Shown: positions 17,738-26,108 of the stretch, one piece after another | Layout: the number at the start of each line of letters is the position of its first letter | How positions within the stretch are numbered: the stretch's first letter is position 1 | Assembly: GCF_001469955.1 (NCBI RefSeq) | Contig: NZ_LOPU01000029.1 | Location: 372,001-436,000, forward strand | Direction: 5' to 3' | DNA from: Haloprofundus marisrubri | GTDB lineage: Archaea > Halobacteriota > Halobacteria > Halobacteriales > Haloferacaceae | Length of the DNA: 64,000 nucleotides | Program-made: the position numbers and the translations under genes | The notes under the pieces: model-generated | What the model saw: only the letters and a program-made list of their open reading frames with translations | Database searches by the model: none | Told to the model about the DNA's origin: nothing

Positions 17738-19246
17738 ATGCGCGACAGTTTCGAGCAGCGGCAGGGTGACACGGCCGGACGTATCGGCCAACTCACCGTG
17801 CCGCGTGCCGGCGTGACGGTGGAGACGCCGGCGCTTCTGCCCGTCGTCAACCCCAACGTCCAGACGATTTCGCCCGCCCGACTCCAGTCGGAGTTCGGCG
17901 CGGAGATTCTCATCACGAACTCCTACATCATCCGCAAAACCGAGGAACTCCACGAGCAGGCGCTCGATGTGGGCCTCCACGAGATGCTCGACTTTTCAGG
18001 GGCGATTATGACCGACTCGGGGTCGTTCCAGTTGGCCGAGTACGGCGATATCGACGTGACGACGACCGAGATTCTGCAGTTCCAGAAGGACATTGGCTCG
18101 GACATCGGCACGCCCGTCGACATTCCAACGCCACCGGACGTCTCCCGCGAGCAAGCAGAGGAAGAACTCGAAATCACTGAGCAAGCACTGGCCGACGCCG
18201 AGGCGTTCGACGCGGGCGAGATGCTCGTCAACGCACCCGTGCAAGGGTCGACCTATCCCGACCTCAGAGAACGCGCCGCCCGCCACGCCGACGCGACGAG
18301 TCTCGACGTGTTCCCCGTCGGGGCCGTCGTCCCGCTGATGAACGCCTACCGCTACGACGACATGGTCGACGCCGTCGCCGCCGCGAAACGTGGCCTCGGT
18401 GCCGACTGCCCCGTCCACCTGTTCGGCGCGGGTCACCCGATGATGTTCGCACTCGCCGTTGCCATGGGCTGTGACCTGTTCGACTCCGCGGCGTACGCGC
18501 TGTACGCCCGCGACGGTCGCTATCTCACCGTTCGCGGCACCGAGCACCTCGAAGACCTCGACTACTTCCCGTGTTCGTGTCCGGTCTGTTCGTCGCACAC
18601 GCCAGACGAGGTTCGGAGTGCGAGCAACGCAGACACCGAGCGCCTGCTCGCCGAACACAACCTCCACGTCACGTTCGCCGAGATTCGCCGCATCAAACAG
18701 GCCATCCGCGCCGGAAATCTCCTCGAACTCGTCGAAGTCCGCGCCCGCGGCCACCCGGCGATGCTCGACGGCTACCGGGCGCTGCTCGACCACGCCGACC
18801 AACTGGAGGAGTCCGACCCCGCGGCGAAAGGGTCCTTCTTCCACGTCTCTCACGAGAGTGCGAAGCGACCGGAGGTCCGTAGACACCACCGCCGTCTCGC
18901 CCGTCTGGACCTCACGGCGTACGACTCCGTTCTCCTGACCGAGGGCGGGACGCCCTCCGAGAGCGAGTACGACGCCGTCTGGAAAGTCGTCCCGCCGTTC
19001 GGTCCGTTCCCGGGAGCGCTCTCGGACACGTACCCGTTGAACGCACAGGTCCCGAACAGACTCGACGACGCCGCCCGCATGGCCGCCGCCGAAGGCGTTT
19101 CGGCACTCGTCGCCGACAACCCCGACGTGTCGTTCACGCTCGCGTACGACGACTGGTCCGACGCTGCGCTCGACAGCCTTTCCGATTCGGTTGCGCTCGA
19201 CCCGCTGTCGTCGGTGTCGGACTCGCTCGAAGACGACGACGCCTGA
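17738..19246 (+). CDS. tgtA: Archaeosine tRNA-guanine transglycosylase (arcTGT)
   Basis: Exchanges guanine 15 in the D-loop of tRNA for preQ0, the first tRNA step of archaeosine synthesis. 502 aa. The catalytic region MTDSGSFQL (D93) and the zinc ligands around FPCSCPVC mark the family. The C-terminal PUA-type part found in longer archaeal enzymes is missing here, as is usual in haloarchaea where that role is split. A CCCTTAC-like box about 29 nt before the ATG suggests a leaderless transcript. arcS follows, with a histidine kinase gene between. Confidence 0.95.
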   Translation: MRDSFEQRQGDTAGRIGQLTVPRAGVTVETPALLPVVNPNVQTISPARLQSEFGAEILITNSYIIRKTEELHEQALDVGLHEMLDFSGAIMTDSGSFQLAEYGDIDVTTTEILQFQKDIGSDIGTPVDIPTPPDVSREQAEEELEITEQALADAEAFDAGEMLVNAPVQGSTYPDLRERAARHADATSLDVFPVGAVVPLMNAYRYDDMVDAVAAAKRGLGADCPVHLFGAGHPMMFALAVAMGCDLFDSAAYALYARDGRYLTVRGTEHLEDLDYFPCSCPVCSSHTPDEVRSASNADTERLLAEHNLHVTFAEIRRIKQAIRAGNLLELVEVRARGHPAMLDGYRALLDHADQLEESDPAAKGSFFHVSHESAKRPEVRRHHRRLARLDLTAYDSVLLTEGGTPSESEYDAVWKVVPPFGPFPGALSDTYPLNAQVPNRLDDAARMAAAEGVSALVADNPDVSFTLAYDDWSDAALDSLSDSVALDPLSSVSDSLEDDDA

Positions 19247-19285
19247 GCAACACTGGCAGGTATTACCGCATAGTTATTGTCTATA

Positions 19286-19296
19286 TTTTTAAATAC
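19286..19296 (+). promoter_or_regulatory. TATA box for the histidine kinase gene
   Basis: TTTTTAAATAC is centred about 26 nt before the ATG at 19317, a textbook leaderless haloarchaeal promoter. It shows that the kinase gene has its own promoter between tgtA and arcS. Confidence 0.6.
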
Positions 19297-19316
19297 ACCC
19301 GTCCGAATCAACGAGT

Positions 19317-20753
19317 ATGACAGACGCCCTCCGAGTCGCAGTCCTCGACGCTTCCGCGGGAGCCACAGAGCGGGTGAGCGCAGTCGCCGCGGAGACGGAG
19401 ACGCTGTCGTTCGTCCCGACGAGCGACGCGAGCGGCGATGCGTTCGATGCACTCGGTTCTCGCGTCGACGTGTGTTGTATCGGGGCGGACGTGCTGGGGT
19501 CGACAGCCGACGCGACACCGGTCGAGGAACTGCTGGCCGCTCGTGGAAAAACGGCGCCAGCAGTCGTCGCTCTCGTTGCCGACGCGGACGTTCGGGCAAC
19601 GATGCTCGACGCAGGCGTCGACGAAGCAGTGTCTCCAGACGCGTCCGCACGCTCGTTTCGGAGTCGGCTTCGGCGCGCCGCGAGACACCGGCAGGTTACC
19701 TGTGAGCGCTCGCTGTACGGGGCTGTCGTCGAGACGATGGACGACGGCGCTCATCTCGTCGCCCCCGACGGCGAACGGGTGTTTTTCAACCGGCGGGCCG
19801 CCGAAGTTCACGGCCTGCCGGCCGACGAACTCGCCGAACGGGCACCTGAGGTGTTCCGCGAGCGAGGTATCATGGACGACGAGACATTGGCGGCGTACGA
19901 GGAGTCGATGCACGCCGTGTTGTCGGGTGAGAGAGACCGAGCGTTCGTCGACGTCGAACTGGAGACGCCAGCAGGAAGCACCGTCGCCGAGACGAGGCTG
20001 ACCCGCGTCGAAGCGTCTGACCCGGCGACCGGCGAGTTCGAAGGTGTCGTGGGCGTCACCCGCGACGTGACCGCACGCGTCACCTCCGAACGCGAACTCG
20101 AACGGACGAACGAGCGACTCGGCCAGTTGGCGCGCTTTTTCTCGCACGACCTCAGAAACCCGCTCAACGTCGCCAGCGGCTACGCCGAACTCGCGCGAAG
20201 AGAGGGCACCGACGAGCAGTTCGACCGCCTGCAGACGGCGCTCGACCGGATGGACGGCCTGGTCGGCGACCTGCTGGTTCTCCTCGACGAGGACGAACGC
20301 ACGGTTCGGGAGTCAGTCCACCTCCCGACGGCCGCTCGCCACGCGTGGGAGACCGTCGAGACGGCCGACGCGACGCTCGTCGTCGAGAGCGATAAAAGCC
20401 TCCACGCCTCCCCGAGCAACCTCCGTCGCCTGCTGGAGAACGCCTTCGGCAACGCCGTCACACACGGCGGGTCGGACGTGACCGTGACGGTCCGCGACAC
20501 CGCAGACGGGTTCGTCGTCGACGACGACGGTCACGGTATTCCCGCGGAAATCCGCGAGACGCTGTTCGAGACGGGCGTCTCCGGTGATGGGGGGACTGGA
20601 CTCGGCCTCGCCATCGTCGCCACCGTCGCCGAGCAACACGACTGGACCGTCGCGTTCGAGGATAGTATCGACGGGGGTGCTCGCCTCCGCGTCGGCGATG
20701 TCGACGTCGACGGTGTCGACGCCTCACAGGCGGCGTCGAACAAAGCAAGATAG
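19317..20753 (+). CDS. PAS-domain sensor histidine kinase with degenerate receiver-like N-terminus
   Basis: 478 aa, soluble. Residues 1-120 follow the alternating pattern of a receiver domain but lack the phosphoacceptor Asp at the end of strand 3 (Gly56) and the conserved Lys after strand 5. A PAS domain spans about 130-255, then HisKA with the phospho-accepting His277 in SHDLRNPLN, and an ATPase domain with ENAFGNA (374-380), DDGHGIP (403-409) and GGTGLGL. The signal and partner regulator are unknown. Confidence 0.88.
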   Translation: MTDALRVAVLDASAGATERVSAVAAETETLSFVPTSDASGDAFDALGSRVDVCCIGADVLGSTADATPVEELLAARGKTAPAVVALVADADVRATMLDAGVDEAVSPDASARSFRSRLRRAARHRQVTCERSLYGAVVETMDDGAHLVAPDGERVFFNRRAAEVHGLPADELAERAPEVFRERGIMDDETLAAYEESMHAVLSGERDRAFVDVELETPAGSTVAETRLTRVEASDPATGEFEGVVGVTRDVTARVTSERELERTNERLGQLARFFSHDLRNPLNVASGYAELARREGTDEQFDRLQTALDRMDGLVGDLLVLLDEDERTVRESVHLPTAARHAWETVETADATLVVESDKSLHASPSNLRRLLENAFGNAVTHGGSDVTVTVRDTADGFVVDDDGHGIPAEIRETLFETGVSGDGGTGLGLAIVATVAEQHDWTVAFEDSIDGGARLRVGDVDVDGVDASQAASNKAR

Positions 20754-20779
20754 TTCACGCTCCGTCGCAGAGAGCGACC

Positions 20780-22537
20780 ATGACCGATTACTTCGAGGTG
20801 CACGCCCGCGACGGGGCCGCTCGCCTCGGCGAACTCCGCCTCTCGGAGTCGCGCACCACGCCCGCACTCGTCGACGACGTCGTCTCCGACGCCGGCAGTC
20901 TCTGGGCCGCCGAACGCGACGCCCCCGAGGGCGACGAAAATAACCTCACCGTGTTGCCGCACCGTGGTTTCCCCGCAGGCACGCGCGAGGAAGTCAAAGA
21001 GTCGTTCGCCGTCGACTACCCCGACACCGACTACCCGAGTGCGGCCGTCGTCGCCTCCGACGCCGCCCGCAAGGTGGGCGCCGACGCCTATATTCTCTCG
21101 GACGCCCACGGCTTCGTCGGCCACGCCGCCGCGTTCAAAGATTCGGTAATCGAGGCCCGCGAGTCGCTGCCGGCGGACACCGCCCTGTATCTCTCGGGGG
21201 TGGCGACGCCGACGAACGTGGCGACGCTCGCATATGCCGGAGTCGACCTCGTCGACGCCAAGCGCGCCCGCGTCAAAGGCTTCGAGGGCAGGTACTTCAC
21301 GAGCGACGCCGAGTACTTCCTCGAAGACCTCGACGAACTCCCCTGCGCGTGTTCGGCGTGTCTCGGCGGCCGCGAGGAGTTCACCCGCGAGGACTGCGCC
21401 GAACACAACGAGAACGTCCTGAAAGCCGAGTTGGCGACGGTTCGTCGCCGCATCCGCGACGGCCGACTCCGCGACTACGTCGAAGGGCAGGCCCGCCACG
21501 ACGTGTGGCTCACCGCCGCCTTCCGCGAGTTCGACCAGCAGTACGGCTACTTGGAGGAGCGAACGCCGGTCATCCGTGACTCGGAACTCACGGCGGCGAC
21601 CGAAGACTCGCTTCGGCGCGTCGAGATTCAGCGCTTCGCCGAACGGGTGACGACCCGATACCGAAACCGGTTCGATACGCCCTTGGTGCTCGTCCCGTGT
21701 TCGGCCCGGAAGCCGTACAGCGAATCTCAGAGCCACGGCCAGTACCACGACGCCATCCAGTTCCGTGCCCACCAAGCGTCGATGACGTCGCCTATCGGCG
21801 TCGTCCCGCAGGAACTCGAACTCACCTATCCGGCCCAGCACTACGATTCGGTGGTGACGGGCCGGTGGTCCGAGGACGAAAAGCGGTTCGTCACCGAGGT
21901 GCTGCGGCGCTATCTCGAACGCAACGAGTACCCGCGCGTCGTCGCCCACGTTCCCCCGGAGGGCTACCGCGATATCGTCGAGCGCGTCGAAAAGGAGGTC
22001 GATATGCCGTTCGAGTACACGGTCGAAGACCACCCGACGACGACCGAGTCGCTGGCGAATCTCGCGTCGACGCTGTCGAACGAACCCAAGTACCGAAAGC
22101 GCGAACGCGAGCACAACACGGTGAAAGCCATCGCCGACTACCAGTTCGGCGACGACGCGGGCGACGCCCTGTTTTCGGACGTCGACGTCCGGATGACCAG
22201 TCGTTACCCCAAGTTGCAGGTCCGAGACGGCGACGGCGAGCAGTTGGCGACGATGGTGCCGCAGTACGGCGTGTTGTCGTTCACGCTCGAAGGCGCGCGC
22301 GTGTGGGACGCTTCGGACGCGCCGACGAAACGCATCGAAATCGACGGATTCGTCCCGCACGGCAGCGTCCTCGCTCCGGGTGTCGTCGACGCCGACGAGG
22401 AGATTCGGCCCGGCGACGAGGTGGTCGTAGACGGGCCGAAAGCGTTCGCCGTCGGTAGAGCGGAGATGTCGGGTCCGGAGATGACGGAATCGACACGCGG
22501 CATCGGTGCAGAGATCCGACACGTCGAAGAGAAATAG
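20780..22537 (+). CDS. arcS: Archaeosine synthase subunit ArcS
   Basis: 585 aa. Adds lysine to preQ0 at position 15 of tRNA; the radical-SAM partner RaSEA then cleaves the adduct to archaeosine. The N-terminal half is related to TgtA (HGFVGHAAAFK, LPCACSACLGG). The family motif PCSARKPYSESQSH lies at about 305-318, and a C-terminal PUA domain (about 505-580) binds tRNA. It starts 26 nt after the histidine kinase. Confidence 0.94.
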   Translation: MTDYFEVHARDGAARLGELRLSESRTTPALVDDVVSDAGSLWAAERDAPEGDENNLTVLPHRGFPAGTREEVKESFAVDYPDTDYPSAAVVASDAARKVGADAYILSDAHGFVGHAAAFKDSVIEARESLPADTALYLSGVATPTNVATLAYAGVDLVDAKRARVKGFEGRYFTSDAEYFLEDLDELPCACSACLGGREEFTREDCAEHNENVLKAELATVRRRIRDGRLRDYVEGQARHDVWLTAAFREFDQQYGYLEERTPVIRDSELTAATEDSLRRVEIQRFAERVTTRYRNRFDTPLVLVPCSARKPYSESQSHGQYHDAIQFRAHQASMTSPIGVVPQELELTYPAQHYDSVVTGRWSEDEKRFVTEVLRRYLERNEYPRVVAHVPPEGYRDIVERVEKEVDMPFEYTVEDHPTTTESLANLASTLSNEPKYRKREREHNTVKAIADYQFGDDAGDALFSDVDVRMTSRYPKLQVRDGDGEQLATMVPQYGVLSFTLEGARVWDASDAPTKRIEIDGFVPHGSVLAPGVVDADEEIRPGDEVVVDGPKAFAVGRAEMSGPEMTESTRGIGAEIRHVEEK

Positions 22538-22874
22538 CGACCGTTTACGACCGTTCACGGTGGAACCGTCGGAACGAATTTCGCCGCTGTAGGCCGTCTA
22601 CGTGTGTTTTTTGACCATCTGTTGCGAAATGTTTCATTTCTGAAAAACAGTCTCGAATCAGGTACCGAGTCACCCTGTTCCCGAGTCAGTGCGAGAGAAG
22701 GCCGTACCGAAACGAATCGACGCTTGTGGTCGGTTTTCATCGACGCATAAGACTCACAAACTGCGTATTTACGCGGTGGACGGTTGTGGCTATTTATTCG
22801 ATATCGTGTTCTACGATGCTTCGTCGGACACGGCCACCGGAACCGGGCCTCCGGACCGGGCCGACACACGAGCC
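22538..22874. other. Intergenic region after arcS
   Basis: 337 nt with no convincing gene. It contains a perfect 6-bp inverted repeat GAAATG-TTT-CATTTC at 22626-22640, possibly ending the arcS transcript, and an AT-rich box (TATTTATTCG) about 75 nt before the small gene at 22875. Confidence 0.35.
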
Positions 22875-22984
22875 ATGTCACAGACCCAATACCACGGCAA
22901 CGGACTCGGACAGGGCACCGACCCGAGTCGTCCAGCGAGGACGACTGCGCCGACTACACCGGTGCGTACTCTCGGGGTGATTGA
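22875..22984 (+). pseudogene. Small acidic ORF apparently interrupted by a 1-base deletion
   Basis: From ATG 22875 the first frame reads MSQTQYHGNGLGQGTD. In the neighbouring frame the sequence continues PESSSEDDCADYTGAYSRGD and ends with TGA at 22982-22984, which overlaps the ATG of the next gene (TGATG). The two halves join if one C is restored in the run CCC at 22922-22924. The acidic tail and the coupled stop look like a real haloarchaeal cistron of about 36 aa. Without a frameshift, the first frame instead runs to 23006 with a basic, atypical end. This may be a mutation, a sequencing error or a programmed shift. Confidence 0.4.
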
Positions 22985-23535
22985 TGATGGTCGCTACGAC
23001 CACTGACATCGTTGCCCCGAACGGGTGGATGTGCGAGCGCCTCTCGGACGACCACGTGACGTTCGTCCCCGAGCGGTGGCGACTCTCGCTTCACGCCGTT
23101 CGACTGCCGAACAAAGAGTGGGAACTGTACTGTCGTGAGAACGCAGGGGAGGCGACGAGTGCGACGACTATCGGCTTCACGCAGACGCGGTCGTCGGCGA
23201 TTGCGGCGTTCGTCGAAGCGATGGAGTGGATAAACACCGTCGCCGACCCGAAGCGCCGCGAACACGAGGTGACCGAGATTCCGGTGCGCGTCGGCGCGCT
23301 GGTCGACCACCTCACCGCCCGTTCCGACGTGCTCGAAGGCGAGACGTGGGGATGCACCCGCGGACGACCGTCCGATACCGACGGCGGGTCGGGCGGGTCC
23401 CGTCGCCACATGCCGCCGACGGGCAACGGCTCTCGATGCACGGCCGAGGATATCTGGGAGTCGCTGGCGAATCACAGATTCCGCCAAACCCGCCGCGGCA
23501 GCGGACAGAACGCGCCGAACTCCTCGACGGGGTGA
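22984..23535 (+). CDS. Conserved hypothetical protein
   Basis: 183 aa from ATG 22984 (22987 is possible). The first 110 residues look globular (FVPERWRLSLHAVRLPNKEW). The C-terminal 70 are Gly/Ser/Arg-rich and probably disordered. The start overlaps the stop of the small acidic ORF, suggesting translational coupling. No known family was recognised. Confidence 0.55.
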   Translation: MMVATTTDIVAPNGWMCERLSDDHVTFVPERWRLSLHAVRLPNKEWELYCRENAGEATSATTIGFTQTRSSAIAAFVEAMEWINTVADPKRREHEVTEIPVRVGALVDHLTARSDVLEGETWGCTRGRPSDTDGGSGGSRRHMPPTGNGSRCTAEDIWESLANHRFRQTRRGSGQNAPNSSTG

Positions 23536-23654
23536 GGCGACCCGACGGACGAGATTGAGACGCCACACGTTCACCGACCCGTTCGAAGACTTTTGGGGGG
23601 TCTCGAACGGACCGGCGAGCGAACTTTTTAGACGCGGCCGCGTGACTGCGAGCC

Positions 23655-24041
23655 ATGGAGCAGATTTCACTCGGTGTGCCCCGTCGAATCGTCGACTCGC
23701 TACCCGACGACAGCGACGCCGCCGCCCAAGACATGCAGCGAGCCGTCGAGGGCATCGAATCACGCATCAACCGTGCCGTCGACGAAGCCGAAAGCGAGGC
23801 CGAAGCCGCCGAGTACGTCACCGACGCGCTCGAACGACTGGAGTCGCAACTCGAACGCTACGACGAGTTCGTTCCGGAGCTCCGTGCGTGGGGCCAGTCG
23901 CCCATCTACGCCATCGCGTGGCGTAACCTCCACGCCGACCTCATGCTCCAGTTGTACGAAATCGACTGGTTGACCGAGCACATCGACCGCGAACGGAACC
24001 ACCGCCTCGTCGAGGACGGCATCCGCTTCGGGAAGCGCTAG
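23655..24041 (+). CDS. Conserved hypothetical helical protein
   Basis: 128 aa, almost entirely helical, with a Glu/Ala-rich coiled-coil-like region (about 25-70). The box CTTTTTAG centred about 27 nt before the ATG suggests a leaderless transcript. yqeC follows after 6 nt, so the two are very likely in one operon, but no function can be given. Confidence 0.65.
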   Translation: MEQISLGVPRRIVDSLPDDSDAAAQDMQRAVEGIESRINRAVDEAESEAEAAEYVTDALERLESQLERYDEFVPELRAWGQSPIYAIAWRNLHADLMLQLYEIDWLTEHIDRERNHRLVEDGIRFGKR

Positions 24042-24047
24042 CGGCCG

Positions 24048-24791
24048 ATGCACCTCGCAGACGCCCTCGACGCCCGCGAGGGAATGACCTGCGTCGTCGG
24101 CGCAGGGGGGAAGAAAACGACGATGTACGCGTTAGCGTCGCGTCTCGACCGGGCCGTCGTCACCGCGTCGGTCCAGATTCCGATTCCGTCGCTCGAAGAC
24201 AACGTAGAGACGGTCGTCGTCACCGACGACCCACTCGGGGCGCTCGAAGAGGCGACGCCCGACGACTTCCCGCTCGGTCTCGTCCCCGGACAGGCCGACG
24301 ACGTGCGATATCACGGCTACGAGAACGAACACCTCGATACGCTCGCCGATGTCCACAACGGGCCAGTGGTCGTCAAAGCCGACGGCGCGCGGATGCGCGA
24401 TTTCAAAGCGCCGAGCGACCGAGAGCCGCAGATTCCAAAGACGACCGACACGGTGCTGCCTATCGCCAGCGCGCACGTCGTCGGCGAACCGCTGGACGAG
24501 AATCTGGTTCACCGCCCCGAGCGAGTGGCCGAAATCGCGGGTATCGACGTGGGTGAGACGATTACGACCGAAACCGTTGCGGCCGTCCTCGCCAGCGCTA
24601 CTGGTGGGTTGAAGCGCGTTCCTGAGGGGACGACGGCGATTCCGGTCGTGAACAAAGTCGACGACGCGGAACTGGAAGAGGTGGGCCGTAAAATCGCCTC
24701 AGAGGTGCTGGAGCGCGCGGGTGACCGCGTGGCGAAAGTGGTACTCGCGCGGATGAATCAGGAGGATGCGGTCGTGGACGTGGTTGAGTAA
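24048..24791 (+). CDS. yqeC: YqeC-type molybdenum hydroxylase accessory protein
   Basis: 247 aa with a P-loop at the N-terminus (VVGAGGKKTTMYALA). The region VVVKADGARMRDFKAPSDRE is diagnostic of the YqeC family, which in bacteria is linked to maturation of selenium-dependent molybdenum hydroxylases. Here the relevant neighbours are mobA and an AOR homologue, consistent with a pterin-cofactor role (inference). Confidence 0.82.
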   Translation: MHLADALDAREGMTCVVGAGGKKTTMYALASRLDRAVVTASVQIPIPSLEDNVETVVVTDDPLGALEEATPDDFPLGLVPGQADDVRYHGYENEHLDTLADVHNGPVVVKADGARMRDFKAPSDREPQIPKTTDTVLPIASAHVVGEPLDENLVHRPERVAEIAGIDVGETITTETVAAVLASATGGLKRVPEGTTAIPVVNKVDDAELEEVGRKIASEVLERAGDRVAKVVLARMNQEDAVVDVVE

Positions 24792-24825
24792 CCACGTTTC
24801 GGTGGAACGACTCTGTTGTACCCCG

Positions 24826-25353
24826 TTACCGTTTGGCAGTGAGTTCGACCCAGAGAGTCACCTCTCCTGCCTCTCGTTTTTCACCGTCTGGGTCGCCGAT
24901 ACGAAGGCTCGCCGTCGACTCGAACCGGTACGTCCCGCTGGGAAAGCACGCCTCTCCGTCCAGTTCGAGCGGCACGTGCTCGCGACCACGTACCTCTCCC
25001 GGTCCGACCCCGTACGACAGTCCGGTGTCTCCTTTCACTATCGGCCCGTCGAATCGCCAGCACTCGTCGACTGGTGCATCGGGAACCATCCACTGGTCGG
25101 CAGGGCCGGTGATGCCGTACGTGTCTACTATCGGCGCGAGAAACAGCCTTGAGGGTCCGGAGCAGCTGACGAGTTCGTCGAACGGTTCTGGTACACCGGT
25201 GTCGATGAGGACCGACTGCGTCGACTCATTTGCTACCGCGAGCGTCAGTCTCGCCGGACCGTCTGCAGACATCTGGTGGCGAACCGTGGCACGAAACGAC
25301 AGGTCGTCGGTACCGTCAGCCTGTGCGTCGGCTGTGAGGTGCGGCCACTTCAT
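24826..25353 (-). CDS. Hypothetical beta-rich protein
   Basis: 175 aa, no signal peptide, strand-rich (ARLTLAVANESTQSVLIDTG; YRFESTASLRIGDP). It has the same general Ig/BsuPI-like pattern as the gene at 4730. The ATG overlaps the stop of mobA by 4 nt, so it is coupled downstream of mobA. Any link to cofactor synthesis is by neighbourhood only. Confidence 0.55.
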   Translation of the reverse strand: MKWPHLTADAQADGTDDLSFRATVRHQMSADGPARLTLAVANESTQSVLIDTGVPEPFDELVSCSGPSRLFLAPIVDTYGITGPADQWMVPDAPVDECWRFDGPIVKGDTGLSYGVGPGEVRGREHVPLELDGEACFPSGTYRFESTASLRIGDPDGEKREAGEVTLWVELTAKR

Positions 25354-25979
25354 ATCCTGTTGTCTCCCGAGGCCAACTCATCGGCCGCTTCCTCGAACTC
25401 CTCGCGCGTGTTCAGGTTCTCGAACGTCCGCAGACGTCCGTGTTCAGAAACCGCCGACTCGTCGACGACGACGTAGTCCAACTCGAACAGCGGGTCGATA
25501 ATCTTGCGCGCACCCTCGGCGAGCGCTTCGTCGCAGGCATCAGCCATCGCCTCGGCCCGGTAGACTGCGTGGGTCGTCTGGAACCACTTATCCTCTAACT
25601 GCGGGACGGCGGCGTCGTGTTCCTCGACGCGCTCGAACAGGTACGAGATGACGCCGGGGTCGACGAAGGGCATGTCACAGGCGACGACGACGGCGTACTC
25701 GCCGGAGGCAGCCCGAAGACCCGTCCGAATCCCCGACATCGGCCCCTCGTCGGGCGTCTCGTCCTCGACGATAGAAACCGGATGAGGATACCCCTCGAAC
25801 GCCTCCAGAACCGCCGCGCGCTGGTCGGCGCGGCAGTTGACGACGAGTTCGTCGACGACGCCGACGAGTCGGTCGCCGACGCGGCGAATCATCGGCGTGC
25901 CAGCGAGGTCGGCGGTCGCTTTGTCGGCGTCGCCGAAGCGGGTCGAGCGCCCGCCGGCGATGATGACTGCCGTGCGCAT
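25350..25979 (-). CDS. mobA: Molybdenum cofactor guanylyltransferase MobA
   Basis: 209 aa from ATG 25979. It attaches GMP to molybdopterin to form the MGD-type cofactor. The GTP-binding start AVIIAGGRSTRFGDADKA, the VVACDMPFVDP loop with the metal-binding Asp and a typical length fit the family. It diverges from the AOR homologue gene, with about 130 nt between them. Confidence 0.9.
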   Translation of the reverse strand: MRTAVIIAGGRSTRFGDADKATADLAGTPMIRRVGDRLVGVVDELVVNCRADQRAAVLEAFEGYPHPVSIVEDETPDEGPMSGIRTGLRAASGEYAVVVACDMPFVDPGVISYLFERVEEHDAAVPQLEDKWFQTTHAVYRAEAMADACDEALAEGARKIIDPLFELDYVVVDESAVSEHGRLRTFENLNTREEFEEAADELASGDNRI

Positions 25980-26108
25980 GCGTGGCGGTTCGGTCGGACG
26001 CGATAAGCCTCTTGTGTCAGGGCACATCGTCGACTGTCGGCCGCCCGCCGCCGCCCAAACTGCCGCCCCGCCAACGCTTATTGCCGTGAAGAATCATTTA
26101 TATACCAG

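Noticed and set aside
20531-22558. Long minus-strand ORF of 675 aa
   Set aside because: It lies opposite arcS, which has clear family motifs on the plus strand.
26095-26106. TATA-like box just before the AOR homologue
   Set aside because: It is only about 8 nt from the ATG, too close for that gene. It could serve mobA on the other strand, but I cannot decide.
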